This document shows positions 48,810 through 59,146 of a stretch of 64,000 nucleotides of DNA, piece by piece. This DNA comes from Boswellia sacra (Eukaryota > Streptophyta > Magnoliopsida > Sapindales > Burseraceae). The translations under genes were made by a program, and so were the position numbers. Below the pieces are notes generated by a model that saw only the letters and a list, made by a program, of their open reading frames with translations, was not told the origin of the DNA and made no database searches. Numbering within the stretch: position 1 is the first letter of the stretch; each line of letters opens with the position of its first letter. The DNA lies in assembly GCA_013180625.2 (NCBI GenBank), contig SNVD02013716.1, forward strand, positions 1 to 64,000. Reading direction: 5' to 3'.

Positions 48810-49364
48810 ATGGATGCTGATATCTTTCTGTTGAACCTTCGTAAATATTTCCCTTCACTTCCTCAAAATGCTGTGTTTAAAATTTATAAAGTATGGATGA
48901 CTAGACTTTGGGCATTGATGCTCCTAAATGTGCCTGCGGATATCCGATGGCTTATCGAAGCCAAGGTGAGATTGTCCAGTGAGCCGGACATTAATCTCGC
49001 AAAATACATGCTTGGTCTAGGAAAGAGCTACTACGCCAAGAGGCGAAGAGCGAAAAGGTTACAAGTATGTTATAAATGTGCTAGATGGAATTGTAACCAG
49101 ACTTGTCGTTCATTAGGTTTTGTGTCCAGGAATAGAGAAGATAAACTTTCATTTATTAAGAATGGTTTGAGTAATGAGTCGCTGGATAATGTTTTATTAA
49201 CTCTCGAGTCACATTCTTGTGGACTTGTTCAGCGTGAATTGCTTAATCTATGGACACAATTTCGTGATGAATTGCAGTGTTATAGTCTAGGGAATCTGAC
49301 TAAAAACGACCATGTTTGCCAGTTTATAAGAAAACTGGATGGGAAGCAAATCCCCGACTCATAG
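48810..49364 (+). CDS. 184-aa basic Cys-containing post-pol ORF, resembling carlavirus nucleic-acid-binding proteins
   Basis: Intact frame, ATG to TAG. N-terminal 60 residues are helical and hydrophobic (TRLWALMLLNVPADIRWLIE). A basic block GKSYYAKRRRAKRL (residues about 71-84) runs straight into CYKCARWNCNQTC (C-x2-C-x4-C-x3-C). A variable C-terminal part follows (SRNREDKLSFIKNGLSNESL). Arg-rich block plus Cys cluster after a hydrophobic helix is the layout of the small nucleic-acid-binding proteins of carlaviruses; the resemblance is by eye and not proven. The C-terminal extension is longer than in those. The related G1 frame at 63123 shows it belongs to this retrotransposon family. It lies 610 bp ahead of the LOG copy in the same direction. 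Function here unknown. Confidence 0.6.
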   Translation: MDADIFLLNLRKYFPSLPQNAVFKIYKVWMTRLWALMLLNVPADIRWLIEAKVRLSSEPDINLAKYMLGLGKSYYAKRRRAKRLQVCYKCARWNCNQTCRSLGFVSRNREDKLSFIKNGLSNESLDNVLLTLESHSCGLVQRELLNLWTQFRDELQCYSLGNLTKNDHVCQFIRKLDGKQIPDS

Positions 49365-49973
49365 AAGGCGTTTCAGCCGTTACTGGACGTAAAACCAGAG
49401 GAAGATGTGAGCCACAATCACAACTACTTGTATATTTGAATGTGTGTTGTTGTTGTTGAATTTTATTTTCTTCTTGTTTCGTTTGATCTGATTATCAATG
49501 TTGTTTTTGTGTTGTTGTTGTTTGTTGATTTTGTTTGTTTTAATTTCAAGTTTTCTTTTTGACAAACCATATACTACCCCATGACATAAGCACACGTGAG
49601 GGACAAGTGTGGAGGTTTTGTCAACCTCCGCCGAAAGTATATCTCTACTTTTCATGCTTCACGTGGGAGACAAGTGTGGCGGTTTTGTCAACCCCCGCCG
49701 AAAGTGTATCTCCATTTTCCATGCTTCACGTGGGAGACAAGTGTGTATGTTTTGCCAAACCTCGCCGAAAGCATATCTCATTTTTTCAAATCTTGGGGCG
49801 ATAAATCTGCATCGAGCAACTCCCACCAAAATTATGTCCCCATATGTCAAATTTGAAAGTTATATATCCATGCTGCATATTTTGAAATGTCATTTTATAA
49901 CCTGTATTGCACTTGAATCGCATAATACCGAACATACATCGTTGTCTTACACAAGTTTAGAGCACTTTTAGCA
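49365..49973 (+). repeat. Spacer with three ~67-bp minisatellite units
   Basis: Between the Cys ORF and LOG. T/G-rich up to 49560, then units with 'cacgtgggagacaagtgtgg', 'ttttgtcaacccccgccgaa' and 'gtatatctc' at about 49593, 49661 and 49728, ending near 49790. G1 has a single unit (63904-63960). No gene. The overlapping open frames here are artefacts of the repeat. Confidence 0.8.
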
Positions 49974-50624
49974 ATGGAGAAAGCACTAATTCGACGATTC
50001 CAAAATATATGCGTATTTTGTGGATCGCAATTTGGTAAAGATGGAGAGTTTACAACAGCAGCTCTTGATCTTGGTAGGACATTAGTTGTGAGGGGTATTC
50101 ATTTGATTTATGGAGGGGGTAGTCTTGGGTTAATGGGGTGTGTGTCGACAGTTGCCTCCTTGGGAGGAAGTAAAGTTCTCGACATTATCCCTAAACCATT
50201 AGCTGTGTGAGATATCGTATGCAACACCATGGGGGAAGAGTTGCAGGTTTCTAGTATGCATGAGCGTATTGCACATATGGTCATTAAATATGATGCATTT
50301 ATAGCTTTGCCCGGTGGCTATGGTACATTAGAGGAGATATTTCAAATCACCTCCTGGGCACAGTTAAACATCCATCGGAAACCCATTGGTTTGTTAAATG
50401 TCAATAATTTTTTTGATGGTTTGTTGTCTTTTCTTGATCAAGCTGTAGAAAAAAAATTCATCTCACAGTCGGCGAGGCAAATCCTGGTTACAGCTTCAAC
50501 TGCAAGGGAGTTAATTGATAAACTACAAGAATTCGTCTATTCGTCTGATTCAATAATGGCTCGGATAGATTGGTTTGGAGAAGGCAATAAGAGGCGTAAA
50601 CTGGATTTAACGCTCCATCTGTAA
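49974..50624 (+). pseudogene. LOG: Retro-copied LONELY GUY (cytokinin nucleoside-5'-monophosphate phosphoribohydrolase)
   Basis: LOG enzymes release active cytokinin bases from their ribotides in the cytosol. The frame has 216 residues, the normal LOG length, with no introns, whereas plant LOG genes have several. It opens MEKALIRRFQNICVFCGSQF, then LIYGGGSLGLMG and, after the stop, VSSMHERIAHMVIKYDAFIA, LPGGYGTLEEIFQITSWAQL (the PGGxGTxxE signature) and FISQSARQILVTASTARELI. A single TGA at 50208 (codon 79) interrupts it. LOG relatives have Arg there, so CGA to TGA is likely. No other lesion is seen, so the frame was kept until recently or is young. It lies inside G2, 2 kb before the 3' LTR, in the element's direction, and would be transcribed from the LTR. 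Confidence 0.9.
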
Positions 50625-52589
50625 TCTCTATCTGCTGGTTTGCTTTGTTTTTGTTTTGCTTTCTATTTATTGTGTTTATTTGAGAGTTTTCATGTTATTT
50701 CTTTTTAGCTTTTTCAGGTTATTTCTTTCGCCCCAGGTAATATTTTCTAATCATGGCTTTTAGAGTGGTGGCTTTAAAAGTTTAATTCCTCTTGAAACGC
50801 ATTCTGGATCTCTTCAATCCATAATGGCTGAATAAGGAGGCTAACTTCTAAACTTTTTAGACCCATTCTAACTGACTTATTTTTGTTTGCTGGCTTGTTG
50901 GACTGTTATTTTATGAGTAAGTTTAGTTTTGTGTAATTTAGAGTTGTTGTATGTTTTTGTCTATATCAGTTTCGATTCAAAAAAAAAAACATTGTGGAAA
51001 AACCTGAGAATGGCAGAATATGGGGTTTCCTTAACTGTTGAAACGCATTCTCTCTAAATAAATATGTAGTTTGTTTATTTTATGTTGTTTGAAGTGTCTT
51101 GTTTCTTGTTTTGTTCTTCATAATAAGGGTATATAGGCTGGAAACCTTAAGTCTGCGCGCTACTGGTCCTAAGGATTGTTGAAATATACAATCTTGACTC
51201 AGGTGTAACAACGCCACGTACCTCTTTTCTTTCATTTTGTGGGTCGATGATAAGATAATGATTGAATTAATAATAACTCTTGGAAAATGATAAATGATGC
51301 ATGGATCTGTGTACTTGAAATGTTTATTGGTTTTCGCTTTGCTTTTGATTCCTTGCGCAACATTGAGCACTGAGCTTTTATCACTGAGTTTTTTGTTCAC
51401 TTAGAGAAAGTTTATGTAATTTAAATGTTTCTTCAGATTTCAATGAATTCTAGAACTTGTTTGATGGTCCCTCGAGGCGAAATCCTAGACTGTGCAACAT
51501 TGGGGAAATGATTTAGGCCATCTTTGGACCGTTTGAGCCTTAATAGCCAACCTTGACTGAAATTGATCCCTAGTTACCCTTTGAGCCTCTGTAAGCCTTT
51601 TTCTTTGTTAACTCACTAAAAGATTTCCTAACCTCAAATGAATTTGTTCCAAACATTTATCCCTTACCTATGAGCATGTAGATCATTCACAATTAAATTT
51701 TGAGCTATGTTCTAGTTTTAGGAAGTTAGAGGAGGTTGGGATGTGTCATGAGCAATGCAAGTGAGTCCTATTGTGTTTGTAAAAAAAAAAAAAAGAAAAA
51801 AGGAAAAAAAGCCAATCTATTCTTATCATCCACGTACTTACACATTGAGGATAATGTGTTGTTTAAGTGTGGGGGAGGGGAAGTGTAATAAAAAAAAGAA
51901 AAAAAGAAAAAAAAGAGAACAAAGGAAGAAGAATAAGAGATCTATACCCTTAAGTGTTCTTAAAAAAGTGTGGTAGTGTAGTTTTCTTTTGTTTTCTGCA
52001 AAAAAAAAAAAAAAAAAGATTGAGTGTTCTAAATAAGTTTGGAGGAGTAACCTGGTGAATTGAAATAAAGTTGTGTTATAAGGTTGAGCTCTACATAGTC
52101 TTGAATGATTTATGTGTTTGTGGTGATTTGAGCCAAATTATTATCCTTTATCATACCTTCACCCAAGCCAAACGTTACAAGCTTAATAAAGCCCTACTTG
52201 ATCCTTAGTATTGTGCTTGTCTACATTAGTGGAGAGTGACTTGAAAAGCAGGCCTATGGAGTTCATTTATACACACATCTTCACTATTAAATATGATTAA
52301 TTTTTAAGCATAAACTCATCCGGGTTACAAGTGATTAGGTGATAATGGCTCTACACACACACACTTGAGGAATTGAAGTGAAGCGAAACTAATCTTAGAG
52401 ATGAAATTCTTGATCAAGTGCATTATTTTGAATTTTTCCTTGGGTTATAATTAAGTACAATCTTTGAGGCCTATTTGCAAGATGAAGCATTTGTGTGTTT
52501 TAATTTTTTGTTGATTCTGTTTCGGTTTAGTTTTATTTTATATTGTCGTATTTGCTCGAGGACTAGCAAAGTCTAAGTGTGGGGGAATT
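50625..52589 (+). other. G2 3' untranslated region and polypurine tract
   Basis: No gene. T-rich to 51100. Then it has the Athila-type phrases 'cattgaggataatgtgttg' and 'taagtgtgggggagggg' (51844-51890), and poly-A/purine runs at 51780-51810, 51890-51930 and 52000-52018. It ends in the polypurine tract 'taagtgtgggggaattt' at 52573-52589 directly before the 3' LTR. Confidence 0.75.
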
Positions 52590-53990
52590 TGATAGGTGTC
52601 TATTTATGTATTACTTTTATATCAATTCGTCCATGTTTCTTTGCTATATTCTGTGGTATTTTTATGTTTTTGTGTGTTTGGATGTTTGTAGGAGTTTTGG
52701 AGCAACTTGCACAAAAATGGAGTAAAACCCTTCATTTTCACCTCTGCTAGTCATTGATCTTCTCGTATTTAATTGTATTGATATACAATGAACCCGACGA
52801 CATGTTATATACCGTTGGAAAGCTCTCGAAGTCTATTTTCTGGAGAAATTTACGGTTTATAAATCCATTCAGTGTACCAAAAGTTTTAATCAAAACAGTG
52901 TGAGAAGTATAGAAATGTAATTCCACAAATCACTGTAGCATGTATAATACGGGACACTGTAGCAGGTTATTGTAGCAGAGTATTTAAACATATTTTAGGG
53001 TTTTATTTTGATAACTTGAAGAGGGGAGAACGTGGTGGAGGCTGCAACTCTGGAATTCTTTCATCTCCTCGAGTTCTTGAAGGAGAAAGGAAGCTTGGAA
53101 AGAGGAAGAACTAAAAACCAAAGAGAATTACATCAAATTTGCTAAGTTTTTCCCTTCCCTTTCATTTTCTGGAATGTCTCCATGTTGTATTGTAATTTAC
53201 CAACATTATTAAACATGTGTAATTGAAATTGAATGTTGAGGGGGGATTTCAAAGCCCCTCCTGATATGGTTTTTGTAAGTGATTGTGCCAAGAAGTTGTT
53301 ATCAAATTCTCTAATTGAATGTGCTTGATGTTTCCTATATCTAATGCTTATAATTGCTTGCTGGATTGTATTTCGAATGGCCAACTGAATATAATCTGGT
53401 TGTTGTCTATTGCTAGACTAGAAATCTTGATACGTAATTGTCTGGAATTTTTAATCCTTAGTAGCAAAATTGTGATCAGAGATTGCAATTGGAGAATACA
53501 ACATAAGTTAAATAATCTGAGCTTGTGTGTTTATTGCTTAGATCAACCTATCTTTCTTATCGTAATGCATCCATTGAATTAAATTTAGAGAGCTTGTTCT
53601 AGGTGTTTAATGGATAGAGATTAAATAAAGAGCCTGTTTTGTTTAACAACAAAGTAAGGAAAGATTGGGATAACAGAGCTTGTTGTATCTAGGTTGATAA
53701 ATTCCAATGGTGTATTGGTAACAAATTCTATGATAATCGCAAATCCTATCTTGGGAAGAAGAGGATTCCCTTAACCGGTTTCTCTCATTGATTTTTTCAT
53801 CAATTAACTTTATGTTTGTTATTTTTATTGCATTTAATATTTCATAATAGTTAATCAATCAACAAAACACCCATTTCTGTTTTCGCTTTCGAATAACAAA
53901 TTCAATTAGAATCAATCCTCGTGGGAACGATACTTACTTATCACTTTATTACTTGTGCGACTAGTATACTTGCTAGTTTCGAACGCATCA
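52590..53990 (+). repeat. 3' LTR of G2
   Basis: TGATAGGTGTC to GAACGCATCA, followed by the target duplication CTATC (53991-53995). It pairs with 44851-46262. Confidence 0.95.
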
Positions 53991-53995
53991 CTATC

Positions 53996-54840
53996 CTAAC
54001 ACCATCCAATCCAATCAAGTCTTAGCTAAAATCAAAGGAACAGTTGTGAAACCTGGGCTCATCTAAGAAATGATGATCACAAGACCGTCTAGAGAGATAA
54101 TAGAAACTGCAAAGCCAATATGATGCGTTTCTATCCATCATCTCAAGCAAAGACATAATAGAAGACAATGTCACTCTACCACTTCTAGTGTAAATGCTCG
54201 TGATAGAAATTAGAGAGTCAAAAAGTTAGCAAGACATTGATGGCGTTAGAATTGAATGAATGAAAAATGAATATGGCAGAGAATTCCTTATGTAAGGGGT
54301 AAAGCTCTTACCTATTGAAGCAAAAGGCATGACCATTCCAAAAGGTCGTGCAATCCTTGAGAAAGGGGATGTCGAGCTTTACATGTTAAAGGAATTTCAG
54401 ATTGCAGAGGCTGTTGGATTGGAGTTATTTCCAGTTGTCATCCTTTAGAAGCCTTAATAGAGGCTAGAGAGTCTTGGAGGAAACCTTAGACATATTGAAA
54501 TATGAGAAAAGGCATTAGAAGGTGTGAAGGGAAGTAGAGGGGAAAAAGAATAGCTGATGATGTCAGTCTTCACTTATCATCACTATTATTATCAGTATCA
54601 AGAAGTAGTGACCTAAGCCTGAAGGCATTTGATTCCTCACTCCAAATGAGCATTTTCTTGATGACTTGTCTAATTTAAGCAAGAAGGACATAGTTGTAAA
54701 AGATAATTAAAATAGATTTCATGCGTAAATGAAACATAAAATATTTTTTTGCAGGTTGCACAATTCAGAATGGTATACAATTTATAAGTAATCGAGTATA
54801 ATTACAACACAATGTGAAATACTAGCAATAACTGCAAAAG
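53996..54840 (+). other. X interior resuming after G2, non-coding
   Basis: Continues X after the CTATC duplication. No recognisable gene or repeat up to 54840. Confidence 0.5.
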
Positions 54841-54849
54841 AAATTGGCT

Positions 54850-55117
54850 CAACACCTCAAAGAGATCCAGTAGAAGTAGCACAATATGCAACTCAGTCTC
54901 GATGAGACTCGATCGAAGCAACACAAAGTGTAATATGCCTAATCCAGGCAGTATGAGACCTAATAAAAGCAACACGATGAGCAATTCAATTATGATAAGC
55001 TCTAATAGAAGTAGCATGATGTGCAAGTCAGTATCGATAAGACCCAATAGAAGTAGCATGATGTGCAAGATATTCTCGATGAGACCTAGCAGAAATAGCA
55101 CGATGTGCACGTCAATC
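54850..55117 (+). repeat. 42-bp tandem repeats in the X 3' region (first part)
   Basis: Units like 'gagacccaatagaagtagca' plus 'cgatgtgcaagtcaat' recur every ~42 bp from about 54858 to 55117 and continue after the LINE at 57247-57335. The array was therefore present before the LINE entered it. Because 42 is divisible by three, it makes a spurious leucine-rich minus-strand frame. Confidence 0.85.
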
Positions 55118-57246
55118 TTTTTTTTTTTTGGAAAAGTTACTTAATAATATAAATCCAAAAAATAATGTACAGGAATCCGAGGGGCATACCCCAAGAATTA
55201 CAGTAATGACATAAAGTCCAACAAGAAATCAAATAAAAGGCCATAGACGGCCTGAACAAAATAGCTCTCCAAGGACCATAAATGGCCTAAAAAGTAAAGA
55301 AAAAAACAATAGTGACAAAAAAGGTTCAAACATAAAGGAGAGAAGTCACGTCCATAATAATGCTCTAACCCTTTTACTTCTTCTTCTTCTTACCCTTCTT
55401 TGTAGGGGTAGTCGGGGTGTCCGAATGAGTTTGATCAAGCCTAGGAGATTGATCCTCATCACTTAGCCTATTAAAAGGGTCGAAAAGAGGTTGTCCTGCA
55501 TCAATCCGCCCTGACGAAATAGATGCCTCACGATTGATAGAACACTGGATGGTACCCAAAAGCCTACCCTGAGTGGTAGCAAAATGAGATAAAGAATCAG
55601 AATTTGAGATTGACTTTGCAGTCAAAACTTTAGCAGTCGTAGGAGGCACAACTTGAATTGCAGAATTTACCGGAAAAGCAACAGGTTTTGAACTCTCAGC
55701 GACATGGGTCATATCCTCACCTGTATTCAAAGGGGCGCTAACAGAGGGATTTGCCTCATTCTTTCCCTTACCTGAAGTCTGTGCTAGTTCTAGACAACGA
55801 TGCCTAAACATACAACATTTGGGGCAACGTTTTGCAATCCATTCATATTCAACCCAAATTTGGATGGGCTTTGGAGAGAGTTTGTATCTGAACTCAAAAT
55901 TCTGAATCGGAGGGTGGTTTGCATCAAGAGGAACACAGACCCTCGCATACTCCAATCTATAAAGATCAGAAGTCATCTTGTCGCAAGAAATAGGCTGTCC
56001 AACCATGCTGGAAACAATGCTAAGGCCGTTGGTTGTCCATAAAGGAAACGGCAGGCCATATAAATGGATCCAAATGGGAAGCTTCCTTACTTGATCTGCA
56101 GTAAAATCCAAATATGGGTGCCATGGCTGTAAGAGAATGTTTTTACCTCCAAACATCCAAGGACCGCGAGCAATGATAGCATGAACCTCATCCTCAGTTT
56201 GAAAACAAAAGATGAGAAATCCCGTGTCTGTGGAGTAGATGTCCTCTAGACCGCTAGATTTTCATGCACGCATGTCCATCGAACGTGTAGCATGAAACGA
56301 CATCACATATCCTGGAAAGACGCTGATAAGACATCTATACTATTCGGCCACATTCTCATTGACAATCTTATCTGGGATCTCAAGGACTGTACCCAATTGC
56401 TTGAGAGTAACCAGATTCAATTTGTAAAAAGTGCTCGAATCAGTGATCTTAATTTTATCAATCCAATAATTAGCAGTTGACTTGGGTAGGTCCATCAAGG
56501 GAATTGCAAATCAAGGCAATGAAAACCTCATAAAAAAGAGATGGAAAACAAAAGCAAACCAGGCACTGAACGGGGCGGGCTTGTGAAGTCATCGTCGCCA
56601 CTTTATAATCGATAATCCGTGAGAAATCAGGGGGGCGGCCCAGAAGCAAAGTTGCGTGGTTTAACCTGAGGAACAATCTAGTCAAGTTGGTGAACAGTGT
56701 AGGCCGGAAGAACAGTACCAGCGGTGGTGAATAGTGTCACCCGAAAGGAAGAAACGGCGATTTGAGGTAGTTGTGGTAGGAATTGAATGACGGCATGGAA
56801 GGAAAAGTTGATCAGCATTGCGCGATCTACAAGATGATGGTGGAGGTGAGAAGCCACTTGCCGATCGCTGGAAAGTGGCGGCGGTGAGTAGTGAAATGCT
56901 GAACTTTGTTACCGTAGATGGAGGAGTTGCAGGGCTAATCAGGTGGTGGTGTTGAAGGCAAGGTTGTAGATCAGGGCAAGGCCAACACGATGGTGGGGGA
57001 GATGACTATTCACTTGCTCGTCGACGGTAGATGAATAGTAAATCCAATCACTGTTTTTTGCGATTTTGATCGCCTTCTGGTTGGAATTCAAAGAGGGTCA
57101 AGAAGGAAAGTTTACTCAGGGTACTCTGATATACAACATATGTAAATCTCAAAGGCTATTTCGCCGATTAGCTGGAGTGAACAGTAACTCCGGCCACCCT
57201 AGTTGAGAGAAAAATTTTCTCCCATCCAAGCTCCCTAGACCCTTGT
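55118..57246 (-). mobile_element. LINE (L1-type) carrying ORF1 only, minus strand
   Basis: A 12-base poly-T at 55118-55129 is the poly-A tail read on the other strand. A 9-bp duplication ACGTCAATC lies at 55109-55117 and 57247-57255. On the minus strand there is a GC-rich leader, ORF1 (DUF4283 plus zinc knuckle), and about 250 bp of 3' untranslated sequence. The endonuclease/RT ORF2 is entirely missing, so the copy is internally deleted and was moved by another LINE's enzymes, or is a naturally short derivative. Confidence 0.87.
55374..56252 (-). pseudogene. LINE ORF1 (DUF4283 RNA-binding protein with zinc knuckle)
   Basis: Minus strand. The frame enters DUF4283 with FLIFCFQTEDEVHAIIARGP, then PWHPYLDFTADQVRKLPIWI, IHLYGLPFPLWTTNGLSIVS and YARVCVPLDANHPPIQNFEF. 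The zinc knuckle is CPKCCMFRHRC (about 55800). A Ser/Thr-rich tail ends in a lysine run and stop at 55374. The N-terminal quarter upstream of 56252 is broken by stops and frame changes. The protein would bind LINE RNA in the RNP. Confidence 0.85.
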
Positions 57247-57256
57247 ACGTCAATCT

Positions 57257-57800
57257 CAATGAAGCCCAATAGAAGTATCACGATGTGCAAGTGAATCTCG
57301 ATGAGACCCATCAGAAGCAGCACGATGTGCAAAAGTATCTACCATGAAGAAGACGTCAACCTTGAAAAGGCATCGCCTTTGAAGAAGGAAGTTCACTTTG
57401 AAGAAAGAACTTGAAGTTTACCCTAAAGAAGGGATTTTGAAGAAGAAATTCGATGTTCACCTTGAAGAAGGAACCTCCCCTGAAGAGGGCATCCACCATG
57501 AAGAAGGCGTCCCACTTGAAAAGGCATCTCCTTTGAAGAAGGAAGTTCACCGTGAAGAAGGAACTTGAAGTTTACCCTAAATAAGGGATTTTGAAGAAGA
57601 AATTCAATGTTCAACTTGAAGAAAGAATCTCCTTTGAAGAAGGGATCTTCCTTGATGAAGGCATCCACCATGAAGGAGGAATCTCCTTTGAAGAAGATGG
57701 CATCTTTGAAAAAGGAATTTGTAGAAGAAATTTGATGTTCATTTGTCTTGAAGATGAAAGGTCATCTAGAAGAAAGCATTTGAAAAATAGTAAAAGATTC
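57257..57800 (+). repeat. 42-bp repeats (end) and GAAGAAGG-type nested repeats in X
   Basis: The 42-bp array ends near 57335. A second array of 'cttgaagaaggaa' words follows. It has a longer ~153-bp period: 'gaacttgaagtttaccctaa' occurs at about 57408 and 57560. Apparent open frames on both strands are products of the repeat. Confidence 0.8.
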
Positions 57801-57837
57801 ATAGTCAGATAGTTGGAAAGGTAAAAGGGTAAAAAGG

Positions 57838-57942
57838 TCACGAAAAGAAAGAAGAAAAGAAAAGAAAAGAAAAGAAAAGAGAAAACAGAAAAGAGAAAAG
57901 AAAAAGAAACGAGAGAGAAAGAAGAGAGAATAGAGAAGAACA
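57838..57942 (+). repeat. Purine-only microsatellite (AAAAG)n
   Basis: About 100 bases of A and G with 'gaaaagaaaagaaaagaaaa' cores and only one or two pyrimidines. It may serve as a polypurine tract for the element, but it is 1.2 kb from the LTR. Confidence 0.85.
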
Positions 57943-58627
57943 CTTTAAATCGACCTTAAAACATCAAAGGAATCTTTGAACAACTCGGTGAGAAGCACTT
58001 GGCAATGCCAACAATTTAACAACTCACAAAAAATGATGAATGACATCAACCAATGTAATCTATGACTGATTCACATAGAAGAATTCCTCTAAAGACTAGA
58101 AAGAAGCATGTTGAAGAATTCAGCATACGAGGTAAAATTTGAATTGGTTCAAATCATGAAGATGTGTAATATTTTGCAAGAACTTGCAAGAGCAAGGGAA
58201 AGATCCCTAGTGAGTCAGAGAATCAACAATATGATAAGAATTCCCCAATGAAGACCATGAGGAATATAAAAGAAATCGAGAATAAAGAACATATCAAATC
58301 AAGAAATTTTCCCAGTGGACTAGAAGAAATCAGGAATAGAAGTAACAGTACTTGGGCATGAAACCCATTAAATTCGAAATTTGGAGTAGATTAAAGAAAC
58401 TTGAAGAATACTTAGAAGACGAGCATGAAAACCAACGAACGCAAGTTCTAAAGAAATCATAGAAAATATGAAGGATACTTAGTCGAAGGCATGAAGAATA
58501 AGAAGGTCTAAAGACCATGAAGTAGTACATGAGAGAACATTTTCTCAGTGGGCATATATTAGAAGGAAGCCCTAATAAGTAGGTGCATTTAAATAGAATA
58601 AGCACAAGCCTTGAGAAGAGGCATACT
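57943..58627 (+). other. X 3' region between repeat arrays
   Basis: A/G-rich, no gene. Words such as 'agaagaattc' and 'gaagaaatc' recur loosely and may be decayed repeats. Confidence 0.45.
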
Positions 58628-58780
58628 AAAGAGTGTTGAAATCCTAAGAAGTAGGTGCATTGAAGAGTGTTAGAAATTCTAAGAAGTAGATGCACTAAGA
58701 GTGTTAGAAACCCTAAGAAGTAGGTGTACTGAACAGTATTAGAAATCCTAAGAAGTAGCTGCACTGAGGAGTGTTTTATC
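58628..58780 (+). repeat. ~35-bp tandem repeats in X
   Basis: Four units of 'gtgttagaaatcctaagaag' plus 'taggtgcactgaaga' start at about 58631, 58667, 58701 and 58736. Confidence 0.85.
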
Positions 58781-58802
58781 GTAGCATCATAAGTATGCTT
58801 TC

Positions 58803-58985
58803 TAGCCCTTGAATGGGCACATCTACCCTTAGATGGGCACATTGGCCCTTGAATAGGCATGTCCCCCTTAAATGGGCACATCCAGCCTTAGATGGGCATA
58901 TTAGCCCTTGCATGGGCACATCCGCCCTTAGATGGGCGTGCTAGCTCTCGCATGGGCATATCTAGCCTTAGAATTGGCACCTCAG
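58803..58985 (+). repeat. ~20-bp tandem repeats in X
   Basis: 'cccttagatgggcacattgg' and variants (about nine units, alternating 'ccttgaatgggcaca' and 'ccttagatgggcaca'). Confidence 0.88.
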
Positions 58986-59146
58986 CAGTTGAAGGGACCT
59001 TTTTGTAGGAATAGAATAAGAGAGAGAGAGATGATGAGAAAGTCTATATAAGAAGAACGAAGGTGAAGAGGGAAGAAAGAAAGGGGAAGCAAGAGTACCT
59101 TGTTAACTTTTGTGTCTCACAAACCTCTACAAAGTAGTAGCTATGC
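58986..59146 (+). promoter_or_regulatory. X 3' end with polypurine run
   Basis: A purine-rich run at 59058-59094 ('gaagagggaagaaagaaagg') lies about 50 bp before the LTR start instead of touching it. It is the best plus-strand primer candidate. 'agagagagagag' also at 59022. Confidence 0.5.

Larger units (their letters stand above)
44851..53990 (+). mobile_element. G2: Athila-like Gypsy element, pol deleted, carrying a Cys-rich ORF and a LOG gene copy
   Basis: LTRs at 44851-46262 and 52590-53990 (1412 and 1401 bp, TGATAGGTGTC...GAACGCATCA). There is a perfect duplication CTATC at 44846-44850 and 53991-53995. The primer site matches tRNA-Asp, as in Athila. Gag C-terminus and protease are present (46445-48357). 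Then RT, RNase H and integrase are missing in one clean deletion near 48358. The 4.2 kb before the 3' LTR contains a 184-aa Cys-containing ORF, a minisatellite and an intronless LOG copy. G1 belongs to the same family and shares the protease region and the Cys ORF. G2 needed another element's enzymes to move. Confidence 0.93.

Noticed and set aside
49559..49971. Three overlapping open frames before LOG
   Set aside because: All come from the 67-bp minisatellite, which is free of stops in several frames.
54802..55110. Leucine-rich 102-codon minus-strand frame
   Set aside because: Product of a 42-bp tandem repeat read in a frame without stops.
58330..58881. 183-codon minus-strand frame
   Set aside because: Composed of the 35-bp and 20-bp tandem repeats of the X 3' region; no protein motif.
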